From: Leptospira interrogans | GTDB lineage: Bacteria > Spirochaetota > Leptospiria > Leptospirales > Leptospiraceae | Direction of reading: 5' to 3' | Assembly (NCBI RefSeq): GCF_900156205.1 | Contig: NZ_FTNA01000022.1 | Location: forward strand, 1 to 64,000 | Length of the DNA stretch: 64,000 bases | Shown: positions 20,818-33,104 of the stretch, piece after piece | Numbering within the stretch: the first letter of the stretch is position 1 | How the letters are laid out: the number at the start of each line of letters is the position of its first letter | Notes under the pieces: model-generated | The model's database searches: none | Told to the model about the DNA's origin: nothing | Seen by the model: only the letters and a program-made list of their open reading frames with translations | Translations under genes and position numbers: made by a program

Positions 20818-22494
20818 GTGAATACTTCAAACAACCATTCAGTTCCTATTCCACTTAACGAGACGGCAAGACTCCGCGCTCTACATTCTTATCAAATCCT
20901 AGACACGGCTTCGGAGGAAAAATTTGATTCATTAACTCAAATAGCAGCGTATATTTGCAATTCTTCGATGGCCTTGATTTCGTTAGTCGATACAAACCGA
21001 CTTTGGTTTAAATCGAAATTGGGAATGCAAGAATCCGAAGCTCCTAGAAAAATTTCCTTTTGTCAATATGCAATCATGAAGGACGATCTTTTAGAAATAG
21101 AAGATGCTCTGGAAAACGAAATATTTAAGAATAAACCCTCCGTTTTAGGTCCCCCCTACATCCGTTTTTACGTGGGAGCCCCCTTAAAAACTCCGGATGG
21201 TTTTAATATAGGAACACTTTGTGTGTTCGACTCACAACCGAAACATTTAAATCCTAAACAAAGAGTCATTCTAAAAGCGTTATCAAATCAAATTATCTAT
21301 AACTTTGAACTAAATAAAAAAAATATAGAACTATTACTGATTCAAAAGAAAGAAGAAGAATTACAAAAATCTAAAAGTCTGTTTTTTGCAAACATGAGCC
21401 ACGAAATTCGTACTCCAGTTCACGGAATTTTAGGAGTTTCTGGTCTTTTATCGGAAACGGAATTACAACAAGAACAAAAAGAATACGTAGATACGATCCA
21501 GAGAAGCGGCAAGTTATTACTCAATCTTTTAAACGATATATTAGATTTTTCTAAATTAGAATCATTCAATATGAAAATTGAAATCATAGCTTTTGATCTG
21601 ATAGATTTGTTAAAAGACGTATTTCATCTTTTTGAGGCGGATGCAAAACGTAAAAATATAGAATTTAAATTAGTAGGAAAACAACCCTCTCACTCGATCG
21701 TATCTACAGATCCGCACAGATTTAAACAGATCTTAGTCAATCTTATTTCCAATGCCATCAAGTTCACCGAAAAAGGAAGTGTATTGATCGAATTCGATTT
21801 CAAATCCGACTTAAAACATTGTGACATACAAATTCGAATAAAGGACACCGGCGTTGGAATACCGGAACAAAAGCTTAAAGAATTATTCCAAGCCTACAGA
21901 CAAGTAGACACGTCTGTTTCCAGAAAATATGGAGGAACCGGACTAGGTCTTTCAATCAGCAAAAACCTTTCAGAGATGATGAATTTAAAATTAACTGCGC
22001 GGAGCATTATTAATCAAGGAAGTGTTTTTGAAATTTCGGGACAAATTCCACTCGCCGAAAAATCAGAAGTAAATTTTGAACCTAAAAAAGCGACCCAAAA
22101 TATAGAGATTCAAAATCTAAATATTCTAGTGGCAGAAGACAACGAAACCAATCAAATGCTAATCAAAAAGATTTTGGAAAAACTAGGTTACAAACCTGTA
22201 ATCGTTTCCAATGGAATAGAAGCGCTTCATCACATAAAAATGTATAAAACAGACGTTTTATTTTTAGACATTCAGATGCCAGAACTGAACGGAATCGAAG
22301 CCGCTAAAATCCTAACACAACAAAACGATTCATCCATTCGTCCTTATATCATTGCAATGACGGCTAATGCTAGTCAAACGGATAAGGAAGATTGTATGGC
22401 CTCGGGAATCGACCAATATCTCAGTAAGCCCTTTCACAAGGAAGAAATAGCAGACTTACTAAATCAATTTATTTCTCACAAAACAACAAATTGA
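20818..22494 (+). CDS. GAF-HisKA-HATPase-REC hybrid histidine kinase
   Basis: A 558-residue cytoplasmic hybrid sensor kinase starting at GTG. Order of domains: GAF sensor (about 20-165), dimerisation helix with phospho-acceptor His195 in [11 protein letters not shown], ATPase (about 300-415), and receiver (about 435-550) with phospho-acceptor Asp484 in [11 protein letters not shown]. The ATPase shows [20 protein letters not shown] and [10 protein letters not shown]. No output domain is fused, so it must hand phosphate to an Hpt protein or another regulator encoded elsewhere. It has no membrane segment, so it senses an intracellular signal. It may be co-transcribed with the SRPBCC gene. All catalytic motifs look intact. 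Confidence 0.93.
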   Translation: MNTSNNHSVPIPLNETARLRALHSYQILDTASEEKFDSLTQIAAYICNSSMALISLVDTNRLWFKSKLGMQESEAPRKISFCQYAIMKDDLLEIEDALENEIFKNKPSVLGPPYIRFYVGAPLKTPDGFNIGTLCVFDSQPKHLNPKQRVILKALSNQIIYNFELNKKNIELLLIQKKEEELQKSKSLFFANMSHEIRTPVHGILGVSGLLSETELQQEQKEYVDTIQRSGKLLLNLLNDILDFSKLESFNMKIEIIAFDLIDLLKDVFHLFEADAKRKNIEFKLVGKQPSHSIVSTDPHRFKQILVNLISNAIKFTEKGSVLIEFDFKSDLKHCDIQIRIKDTGVGIPEQKLKELFQAYRQVDTSVSRKYGGTGLGLSISKNLSEMMNLKLTARSIINQGSVFEISGQIPLAEKSEVNFEPKKATQNIEIQNLNILVAEDNETNQMLIKKILEKLGYKPVIVSNGIEALHHIKMYKTDVLFLDIQMPELNGIEAAKILTQQNDSSIRPYIIAMTANASQTDKEDCMASGIDQYLSKPFHKEEIADLLNQFISHKTTN

Positions 22495-23179
22495 TTCTCT
22501 TAGGACAGTTAGAAATTGCCTTAAAACCTAAAAATGTGGGAACTATTACAGTTTTAGATTGAACTTTGGAATTATAGTAATTACTACAAATTATATTTTT
22601 TACAGATAGATCCTGAAAAATACGATTAGAATATTCTATTTTTACTTATATAGAATTCACATTTAAAATAACGCTGAATTTTTTCTAAAACTTCAAAATT
22701 ACAATTTTTAACGCTTTAAAAATGTAAAATTATAATTTTCAAATACCAAGCCTAACTTGAAAGAATATTATTTTTTTATAATAAATTTTGCACCTAAAAA
22801 TGTGGGAACTCCCAAAAAAACCATATTTCACAGTATAATTTTCAAGATTTTAGAATGTGTAAGAGCAAAGTTTTTTCTACGCCAAACACGAACTAATTAA
22901 TGTGAGTTTGGTGTAAGAAAGAATTTTCTAAAAGTGTGAGTTCCTACAATTTTAAAATTTGTCTCTAAAATCGTGGTTTGTAATAGTTCCTACATCACTT
23001 TACAGATAAACCTAAGTTTTGTGGTAGTTCCCGCACTGGAATACGACAGATTGAATTGTTATAAACTTTTATTTTATAAATTGTGGTAGTTCCCACATTT
23101 AAAGAATCGATCTGCAAAGTTCAGATTCCAACTTTTTCAGAAAAATAAATCATTCGAATTCCTTACTCCGGAACTCACG
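22495..23179. other. Gene-free region ending in an A element
   Basis: GTGGGAACT-type motifs scattered from 22535, then a diverged long A element (22896-23184) whose right terminal repeat runs into the end of the next gene. No coding region is seen. Confidence 0.7.
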
Positions 23180-23184
23180 TCAAT
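22896..23184 (+). repeat. A element overlapping a gene end
   Basis: Left end TTAATGTGAGTTTGGTGTAA, right end TTACTCCGGAACTCACGTCA. The right terminal repeat includes the TGA stop (23180-23182, minus strand) of the FFLEELY-motif gene. Confidence 0.75.
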
Positions 23185-23827
23185 TAGCAAGTTCTCCAAC
23201 AGGATGCCCAGTCTCTAATTTTGTGATCAGACGAATCTCTCTATCCAGAAACGCATCTATAAAAGGATTTAGATCCTTGATCTTGCTGGACAACTCATAT
23301 CCTGCTTCCATCGTTTCGACCAAAGAATTTGCACCTACCATAGAAGCGGCAACCTTAATCGGAGCCATCACAAGTTTGATCATAGGAAGTTTAGAAAGGG
23401 AAAAAAAGAATTTAAGAGTATTACCAACCATTTGGATTTGGGTTTTTCTTTCGTCAAAACGATTTGCTTCGCCCATTGCTGCATATAGATTATTTCTAGA
23501 AATTTTACCATCTTCGATGAGATTGTTTTCGATCACAACCTTTGCAGTGTCATAATCCAAAGAGTCAGTCAAACGATTTAACAGAATGATCTGATGAATG
23601 TTTTCGGTCATAGATTTACCAGCGACCGTTTTCAATTTCTCATAAAGACTTTCTAAAGCGTTATCTCTTTCTTCTTTGTTTGAAGGAGAATATAAATTGA
23701 ACTCGAAAAAATCCGGAATCCCATCGTATCCTTTGACAACAAGAAGATCCGAATAAGTTGTACGAAGCCTCTCGATAGTCGCGCGAACAACCGCTTTACG
23801 CGTTAGCTCTAACACCTGTTGATCCAT
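23180..23827 (-). CDS. FFLEELY-motif family relative
   Basis: A 215-residue, largely helical cytoplasmic protein. Its N-terminal half follows the pattern of the proteobacterial 'FFLEELY motif' family: a helix with two basic residues, DLLVVKGYDGIPDFFEFNLY in place of DLLAS.RY..A.FFLEELY, then a RDNA segment and a long helical run (TENIHQIILLNRLTDSLDYD). The name-giving motif is changed to FFEFNLYSP. The function of the family is unknown. It is the last gene of the coaE-SPOR operon, 53 bases after the SPOR gene. Its TGA stop codon lies inside the terminal repeat of an A element, so its last residues (GELAN) may have been reshaped by the insertion. Confidence 0.72.
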   Translation of the reverse strand: MDQQVLELTRKAVVRATIERLRTTYSDLLVVKGYDGIPDFFEFNLYSPSNKEERDNALESLYEKLKTVAGKSMTENIHQIILLNRLTDSLDYDTAKVVIENNLIEDGKISRNNLYAAMGEANRFDERKTQIQMVGNTLKFFFSLSKLPMIKLVMAPIKVAASMVGANSLVETMEAGYELSSKIKDLNPFIDAFLDREIRLITKLETGHPVGELAN

Positions 23828-23880
23828 TCTTAATTCAGAAACAGATTTCGTAGGCTACGTAACTTAGGTCAATATAAAAA

Positions 23881-25244
<1,364 letters not shown>

Positions 25245-25490
25245 ACGTTGAAGATAGAGCGCCTGGACAAAAGTACAAGCAAAAAAGATAGATTGTTTAG
25301 AAAGCTTTATTCTTATCAGCTTGGATCGGAATTCATAGCCGAACGACAAAGATCCAAGACAGCAATTTTTGTAGGAACTACTTTAGAATCATCATGATTT
25401 CTATCTTAAAACTAGACTCTCTAAAATTTCAAAATGTAGGAACTCATACAGAAATTTGAATAACACGAAAAAACGTTCAAATTCATATAT

Positions 25491-25592
25491 TAGAGTTGTT
25501 GAAAAATTCCATAGCAACAATTAACAAAACGCTTCAATCGACCGTTTCCATACAACGAAAGCCCATAGAGAATTAATTTTTCAACAATTCTA
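25491..25592 (-). repeat. B element, copy 3
   Basis: 102 bp with ends TAGAGTTGTTGAAAAATTCC and AATTTTTCAACAATTCTA. The interior reads the family on the minus strand. Confidence 0.78.
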
Positions 25593-26039
25593 ATATCAAT
25601 GATCTTGTGGGAACTAACACGATTTTAAATTACTGAAAAATTTCAAAAGACTAATGAATCCAAATGCGACTAGGGAACTATTACAAATTCAAATTTTACA
25701 GCAAATTTTAGAATGTGGAAACTAACACGATTTTTATCACGAAAGACTGAATCATTTCAAAATTTCCTCTGAGTCTGCTTCTGTCGGTTTAACAAAAACA
25801 TTGGGTGAAGATGTATGTTTTCTACAACCGTAAAAATATTCTCATTTAAAACTTTTATTTCCGAATTAATTCTTTTAGCCGGATTTCCTATTAACATTTC
25901 TAGAAATTCCATATAAAATCTAAAAATAATGGTCTTACTACAAAGATGTATCAAGAAAGTACAATGATCCTGCTCGTTCCTATAAAATTGAATACCTAAA
26001 TATCTATCTCAAAATGTCGTTTAACGTAAATTAAATATA

Positions 26040-26310
26040 ATCCGATACGAAAGCGATTGAAGTACAGTGGAAAGAACGCTCTTTCAAACTCAACGTTTCA
26101 TTTCTTGAATGCCGATCCTTAAAGAGGCATTCGCTAAGTTTTCTGGATCGCGTTTAAACTTAGCAAAATGCTCTCTATCGATAACCAACCCCACAAGTTG
26201 AATAGAATTTTAGAATCAGAATGAACTCAACAGAACGGGCTTTCTTATGGATCGCGTTTTAGGTCGTTCGAAGTAATTCAGTGTTTCGGCGCTCGACAAA
26301 TCGCTTTCTA
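26040..26310. repeat. Family F dispersed repeat, longest copy
   Basis: A GC-richer patch sharing blocks with 1-140 (direct and inverted) and 12770-12860. It contains the repeated phrase GATCGCGTTT at two places. It may be a worn-out mobile element; no frame is open across it. Confidence 0.45.
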
Positions 26311-26804
26311 TAATAAATTGAAACTAAAGAGAAATTATCGCATTATGCTTCTTTTATATAATTTATTGACTGTAGTTAAAAATGTGGTCCGGCAATGCTG
26401 GATTCGCTCAAACTTGATTACACAGAAGCTACATTAGAGTTATTGAAAGAGGCATTTAACAAAATTGTGTTAATAGATCATTTCATGAAACAAAAACAAA
26501 ATGGAGAATTCATTTTTTTATAACCTGTTATTTTATAGATAAAACAAAAATACTATAAAATATTTTTTGAATATACAATAAAACTTATTTGATTTTAAAA
26601 CTTTTAGTTTTGGATTTTTTAAAAATAAAAAACAAATTTAAATACAATCCAAACAAATGGTTCAAAACTAGTTTATAACCAAAAACTACCGTAAAAAATT
26701 TAATTCCATTTTAGCCCTGTTCGCTTAATAAAATACGTACTTGAGACTATTGTTCACTACTTCCCTTTGTGAGAGAATGAAAGGTGCTAAGGAATGAAAC
26801 AAAA

Positions 26805-28094
26805 ATGAGAATTTTTCAAAAACTAACAAATACGATTTTTATAGGGGTTCTTCTGATCGGAATTAACGCCTGTACAAATTCTCAAGATCCCAACCTGCTC
26901 TGGCTTTTAAGCGCAACACAGCCCAACCAGTCGTCTCCACCTCCGGCCGGAGAACAACCGTTCAGTATTGTAATCAACGATGAAACCGCTCCAGTAGATT
27001 TCGTCTTCGACACTACAAAAACGGTAAACGTAAACATCCAGGTTCTCAGCCCGGAGTCTCCTATTTCAGGAAGTTTAGTACAAATTTTTAATATAGATAA
27101 TACTTCTCAAAAATCTATCTTCAGAGCAGTAACTGCAGAAAACGGGGAAGTCAAGGGAAGTTTTACAATCGATGAAACAACTCATAAAGTTTTACTCAAA
27201 GTACAAGCATTTGGTCAACTTTACGAAGCAGAAATCCAAATCATCAACGCTTATAGCATTTCTAGACGAATTACAGTAGTAATCAAAGGAAATAACGTAA
27301 TTCTTCCAGATACGGATGGAGATGGAATTATAGATCGAGACGATACATATCCAAACGATCCTACTCGCGCGTCTACGTTTCGTTATCCAGCAGAAGGATA
27401 TTATACAATTTCATTTGAAGATTTATACCCGAATCAAGGAGACGCAGACTTTAACGACTATAATATAAGAGCTATATTTGAAGAAGACTGGAACGCAAAA
27501 GGAGAAGTGGCGAGAATACGGGCAAATTTTATCCACGTAGCCAAAGGAGCCGGCTATAATCACACTTTACATCTTACGATTCCACAAATCACTGCCTCAT
27601 CGTATTCTCTTACTAGATATGGATATGATAGTTCAACCATAGAATATAACTCTACTGGCAATAACTCTACAATTTCTTCTTTAGAAATTCTTCCGAGATC
27701 CAATACTACAATTCTATCTTCAAATTCTTCTAAAACCAACACCATTTTTAAAAAAGGCAAGTCTGCAAGTTTAGAAGTAATTCTACAAAATGCAATCAAC
27801 CGAGTAACCCTAGGGCCCGCTCCGTATGATACTTTTATCAAAGTGATTAATACCAATCAGGAAATACATTTTCCAAAAAGATATTTTGATACCAACGGAA
27901 AGGATCGTTATTTGGATTCGACAGGATTTCCTTGGGCTTTATTAGTTCCCGGAAATTTCCTCTGGCCTTATGAAAGTACGGATATTCGTAAATCATATCC
28001 TTCTTTTAAACCTTGGTACGAATCTATGGGAAATACAAATCACAATTGGTATCTCACTCCAGTTTCCTCGGAAGTATTTCCTGCATCGAACTGA
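26805..28094 (+). CDS. LruC-domain lipoprotein
   Basis: About 429 residues. I take the ATG at 26805, about ten bases after TAAGGA; a GTG at 26784 would add seven residues. The signal segment ends in GINAC, a leptospiral lipobox, so the protein should be lipid-anchored. After an Ig-like part (about 45-165) comes a calcium-binding-type loop, DTDGDGIIDRDDTYPNDPT (about 172-190). An LruC domain follows (about 200-420), recognisable by YYTISFEDLYPNQGDADFND and the matching ending with HNWYLTP. LruC itself is a leptospiral outer-membrane lipoprotein recognised in uveitis patients; this protein shares the domain, but I cannot say it is the same gene. It ends in a strong terminator. Confidence 0.88.
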   Translation: MRIFQKLTNTIFIGVLLIGINACTNSQDPNLLWLLSATQPNQSSPPPAGEQPFSIVINDETAPVDFVFDTTKTVNVNIQVLSPESPISGSLVQIFNIDNTSQKSIFRAVTAENGEVKGSFTIDETTHKVLLKVQAFGQLYEAEIQIINAYSISRRITVVIKGNNVILPDTDGDGIIDRDDTYPNDPTRASTFRYPAEGYYTISFEDLYPNQGDADFNDYNIRAIFEEDWNAKGEVARIRANFIHVAKGAGYNHTLHLTIPQITASSYSLTRYGYDSSTIEYNSTGNNSTISSLEILPRSNTTILSSNSSKTNTIFKKGKSASLEVILQNAINRVTLGPAPYDTFIKVINTNQEIHFPKRYFDTNGKDRYLDSTGFPWALLVPGNFLWPYESTDIRKSYPSFKPWYESMGNTNHNWYLTPVSSEVFPASN

Positions 28095-28103
28095 ATTCAT
28101 TTT

Positions 28104-28138
28104 CCCAGGAATTTTTTCCTGGGAATTCTTTTTTTCTT
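28104..28138 (+). terminator. Terminator of the LruC-domain gene
   Basis: Arms CCCAGGA and TCCTGGG with a short T loop, extended by GAATT/AATTC pairing, then a run of T. It starts ten bases after the stop codon. Confidence 0.9.
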
Positions 28139-28148
28139 TTCTTTCTTT

Positions 28149-28174
28149 GAGGTAAAACAAAAGTGTTTAACCTC
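28149..28174. promoter_or_regulatory. Inverted repeat touching the sensor kinase start
   Basis: Arms GAGGTAAAACA and TGTTTAACCTC (11 bp, one mismatch) with a four-base spacer. It ends two bases before the ATG at 28177, in the space where a ribosome-binding site would be. It could be an operator or a translational hairpin. Confidence 0.5.
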
Positions 28175-28176
28175 TT

Positions 28177-29238
28177 ATGCAGGATTTGAAACGTAAGAAT
28201 CGAAAACGTCTTACCACTACAACGATATTGAAACCAGGTCTTCCGCCTAAATTTTTTCTCAATCTTCTTAAAGAGATTTCTCCCATCGTAGCAATTGACA
28301 ACACTCAAACGATTCTGTTTGCAAACCAATCCTTTCAAAAAGAATTTGCTGGAAGCTCTCGGAGTTTGATCGGTAAAAACCTATTTCGAATTCTGAACCT
28401 AAATCCGGTAGACCACGAAGAAATGGAATCAAACATCAATTTATCCAAATGGGGAAAAATACAAAATCAAGAATTTAGAAAACAAAAAATCTATTACGGT
28501 TACTCCGTATTTCGTTTTGGAGATCACATAGGAATTATTCTCAAAAACATTACAGAAAACAAAAGATTGGAAAGAAAAATTGCAAGTCTTCATACCCAAC
28601 TCCTACAATCCCAAGAAGAAGAAAGAATTAGACTTTCCGGAGAATTGCACGATGGAGTTGGTCAAACCATCCTCGCGGCAAAACTCAACTTCCAAGCATA
28701 CAATCGAAATCCTAAAGTCTATGGGGCACAGTTCGATACGGGACTTCTTTTGATAGATAAGGCAAGCCAAGAACTAAGAGATATTTATACAAATTTACAT
28801 CCTTCCACACTCAGAGAAATCGGCTTAGAAGCCGCAATTCGATCCTTAAGTTCGGATCTATTTCCGCCTATGGACATAGAAGCAGATTTAGACTTAAATC
28901 TCAAATTGAATCTAGAGCAGACAACGGCCAATCAGGTTTTTAGAATCGTTCAGGAAATCTTTCAGAACGTGATTAAACATTCCCAAGCGAGTAAAATTTC
29001 TCTCAAGATTCAAGCCAAAGGAAGACAGTTGTTTATAGACGCTAAAGATAACGGCATCGGTTTTCAGGAAAGAAAGGTCAGAGCGAGGTCCTCCGGTTTT
29101 GGACTTGAAAATATCCGTAGAAGAGTAGAAGATTTAAATGGTAAAATTAAGATTGATTCTTCTGCTGGGAAAGGAACTAAGTTTATCATCCGAATTCCTT
29201 TGGAAAAAAACAAAAACACTTACGCTAAAAAAACATGA
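28177..29238 (+). CDS. NarL-type sensor histidine kinase (PAS, HisKA_3)
   Basis: A 353-residue soluble sensor kinase. A PAS domain spans about 30-130 (SPIVAIDNTQTILFANQSF). The HisKA_3 dimerisation helix has phospho-acceptor His158 in SGELHDGVGQTI. The ATPase lies at about 245-345 with QNVIKHSQAS, DNGIGFQE and SSGFGLENIRRR. HisKA_3 kinases pair with LuxR-type regulators, and exactly such a gene follows with a four-base ATGA overlap, so the two form a cognate pair. No membrane segment is seen, so the signal is internal. An inverted repeat abuts its start codon and no good ribosome-binding site is visible. Confidence 0.94.
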   Translation: MQDLKRKNRKRLTTTTILKPGLPPKFFLNLLKEISPIVAIDNTQTILFANQSFQKEFAGSSRSLIGKNLFRILNLNPVDHEEMESNINLSKWGKIQNQEFRKQKIYYGYSVFRFGDHIGIILKNITENKRLERKIASLHTQLLQSQEEERIRLSGELHDGVGQTILAAKLNFQAYNRNPKVYGAQFDTGLLLIDKASQELRDIYTNLHPSTLREIGLEAAIRSLSSDLFPPMDIEADLDLNLKLNLEQTTANQVFRIVQEIFQNVIKHSQASKISLKIQAKGRQLFIDAKDNGIGFQERKVRARSSGFGLENIRRRVEDLNGKIKIDSSAGKGTKFIIRIPLEKNKNTYAKKT

Positions 29239-29906
29239 AACCTACCGATACAAAAATATTTCTAGTCGATGATCACGCAATTCTTAGAGAAGGATTAAAA
29301 ATGATTCTCTCCGGCCAACCCGGTTTCGAAATTTGTGGCGAATCGGGAGACGCTGAAAAAGCATTAGATCAAATCGGCAAATTGAATCCAGATCTAGTCA
29401 TCACAGACATTTCAATGCCGGGATTAAGCGGAATCGATCTCGTAAAAAATCTGAGAAAATATTATCCAAATATCCGAACTATCATTCTTTCACGTCATGA
29501 TAATAAAGAATACGTTCAAAAATTATTAGAACTAGGGATAAACGGATACGTATTAAAAGACGACGCAGGAAATGATCTTCTTCGTGCTATCGAAGCGGTT
29601 CATAAAGGAGAAACATATTTAAGTCCGGGGATAACGACACACTTTTTATCCGGATTTGTAGGTTCCGGGAAACCAGGAGAAGACAATCAAGACGCTAAAA
29701 AAGCGTTTTCGGTACTTTCAGATAGAGAAAGAGAAATTTTGAAATTAGTCGCCGAAGGAAACTCTAACGAATCCATTGGAAAAATATTAAGAATTTCTCC
29801 GGCTACGGTTAAGGTTCATCGCGCCAATATTATGAAAAAACTGGATCTACATAAGGTTGCAGATTTAGTAATGTATGCGATTCGCGCCGGTTTAATTGAA
29901 TCCTAA
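29235..29906 (+). CDS. NarL/FixJ-family response regulator
   Basis: A 223-residue response regulator. The receiver (about 5-120) shows the acidic pair in FLVDDHAIL, phospho-acceptor Asp58 in VITDISMPG, and lysine in GYVLKDDAG. The LuxR-type helix-turn-helix (about 158-215) contains LSDREREILKLVAEG and NESIGKILRISPATVKVHRA. It should bind DNA as a phosphorylated dimer and is controlled by the overlapping kinase gene upstream. Target genes are not visible; the inverted repeat at 28149 and the neighbouring LruC-domain and porin genes are candidates. Confidence 0.95.
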   Translation: MKPTDTKIFLVDDHAILREGLKMILSGQPGFEICGESGDAEKALDQIGKLNPDLVITDISMPGLSGIDLVKNLRKYYPNIRTIILSRHDNKEYVQKLLELGINGYVLKDDAGNDLLRAIEAVHKGETYLSPGITTHFLSGFVGSGKPGEDNQDAKKAFSVLSDREREILKLVAEGNSNESIGKILRISPATVKVHRANIMKKLDLHKVADLVMYAIRAGLIES

Positions 29907-30191
29907 CTATTTATTTTGCGAAGTTTTGTTTTTTCAGATCAACATTTCAAAACCAAACTCTTTATAGATTTTTACTGATCCTGAATAGAAATTTAAAACC
30001 TAGGAACTCACACAAAGTAACAACCAAAAAACCGATACAAATGATACAGAAAAGAGGACTTTTAGACTGAAAGGATATGAGATGATTTATTTTTACCCTC
30101 TTTTTTGTGGACATAATTTTTTATTTATTTTAGCGCCTTTTCTAGTTTGATGAGAAATTCAATTCACGTTGAATTAACTAGAAAAATTCTA

Positions 30192-30573
30192 TTTTAACGT
30201 GAATTCGAAGTAAGAAAAACTAAGAAAATTTTTCTAAAAGTAGTAAGAGCTTGTCTCAAAACCTCAAAGAATTTTATGAGATAATTTTTTAGAAATTTTT
30301 AATAAAATACAGTAGTTCCTACCAATTAGGCTTCATTGGCAATTTACGAGCTTTCGAGCAGTTTTAATCTCGTTAAATTTTTGTAATAGTTCCCACATTT
30401 CAAAGTTTTACCGTAAAATATAGATTTGTGAGAGTTCCCACAGATTCAGTCTCATCATAAATTTTTAAACATTCATTTTTTATGATTCGAGTTGGGAAAT
30501 TCCCACATTTATTTTTATGGAAAAAATCAGTTTTTTATAAAACGAATCCTTACGCCGAACTCACTTTATTTTA
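30192..30573 (+). repeat. A element interrupted by a C element
   Basis: Left end AACGTGAATTCGAAGTAAG, right end CTTACGCCGAACTCACTTTA. At about 380 bp it is the largest copy because it carries a C element inside. Confidence 0.7.
30245..30401 (+). repeat. C element, copy 4 (inside A)
   Basis: AGAGCTTGTCTCAAAACCTC at the left to GTAATAGTTCCCACATTT at the right, lying within the A element at 30192-30573. Confidence 0.72.
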
Positions 30574-30833
30574 AAAGCAAAACCATTGATCTTTAAAAAC
30601 GTTTTTATGTTTTATAGATCCATCTCGAATTTAGAATTTTGCTAAAAGAAAATATCCGTTATATATTTCTAAATTATATAACGTCTTACAAATACATTAT
30701 TCTAAGACCCGAACTTGTAATCAAATTGAAATACTCTCCTCATCCAGTTGTAATCAAAATGAAATATAAGTTTCAGAGAAATTACAAATGGTTCAAATAG
30801 AGAAAGGGGAACGGTCTTATACCGGCATTTGAA

Positions 30834-32498
<1,665 letters not shown>

Positions 32499-32523
32499 TT
32501 CGACTTTGTAAAAGAGAAAAGGA

Positions 32524-32630
32524 ACTTTTATAAAATAGTTTTTTCATTTTTGTGATAGCCGCAAAACGGCGATTTTATGCAGAATTTGATTAGACGATTC
32601 TTTTTGAATTCTATAAAGGTTTCTTTTAGA
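32524..32630 (+). repeat. E element, copy 2
   Basis: TTATAAAATAGTTTTTTCAT at the left, CCGCAAAACGGCGATTTTAT in the middle (with CCG/CGG pairing), and ATTCTATAAAGGTTTCTTTT at the right. Confidence 0.65.
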
Positions 32631-32763
32631 TTTTATAAAAGTTTAATTAACAAAATCATCTTTCCCTAGTATATTATATTTTTTGTAAGTATAGTTTCAA
32701 TTTAACTCTAATCAATTATTTTAAATTGTTCTTAAAATTGTGATTTGTGATAGTTTCCACATT

Positions 32764-32856
32764 TTACTGATTGATATAAAATTGAGTGCCATATTTTTTT
32801 TGCAAAATTCTATTTCAGTGCAAAATACTGGGGATTTTATTATATCGTTCTGAGTA
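32764..32856 (-). repeat. D element, copy 5 (inverted)
   Basis: TTACTGATTGATATAAAATT at the left and TTATTATATCGTTCTGAGTA at the right, as in the copy at 13407-13503. Confidence 0.65.
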
Positions 32857-33104
32857 GGAATAGATCTTAAGTTCAGCTTTTTTCAAAAAAATGGATCATG
32901 GATTCTTACGTCGAACTCACGTTAAAATATGAACTCCTACAATTTGAGGTCTATGAAATCATAACTTGTAAGATTGGGTGATTCGTAGACTTTTAGATAA
33001 TGGCAAAAATTGCATGAGTTCCCACAAATGTGGGAACTACTAACTTTCTGGTTTTCTTTACATCAAATCTGCGTTAAAAAGATTAAAGCCATTAATCAAA
33101 TTTC

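Larger units (their letters stand above)
25245..26804. other. 1.5-kb gene-free region with B and F repeats
   Basis: Between coaE and the LruC-domain gene (divergent). Holds an inverted-reading B element (25491-25592), many GTGGGAACT-type motifs, the longest F patch (about 26040-26310) and a truncated B-like piece (about 26434-26525). A 65-codon frame at 25757-25954 has no support. Confidence 0.65.
29907..30833. other. Gene-free region with nested A and C repeats
   Basis: Between the response regulator and the porin. An A element (30192-30573) contains an entire C element (30245-30401). No coding region is seen. The porin promoter must lie between about 30600 and 30830. Confidence 0.65.
32499..33104. 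other. Gene-free region with E and D repeats
   Basis: Convergent spacer between the porin and the second RND gene. It holds an E element (32524-32630), an inverted D element (32764-32856) and a lone A terminal repeat (about 32890-32927). No terminator hairpin is clear. Confidence 0.65.

Noticed and set aside
25757..25954. 65-codon minus-strand frame
   Set aside because: No ribosome-binding site, no recognisable domain, AT-driven composition, and it lies in a repeat-rich spacer.
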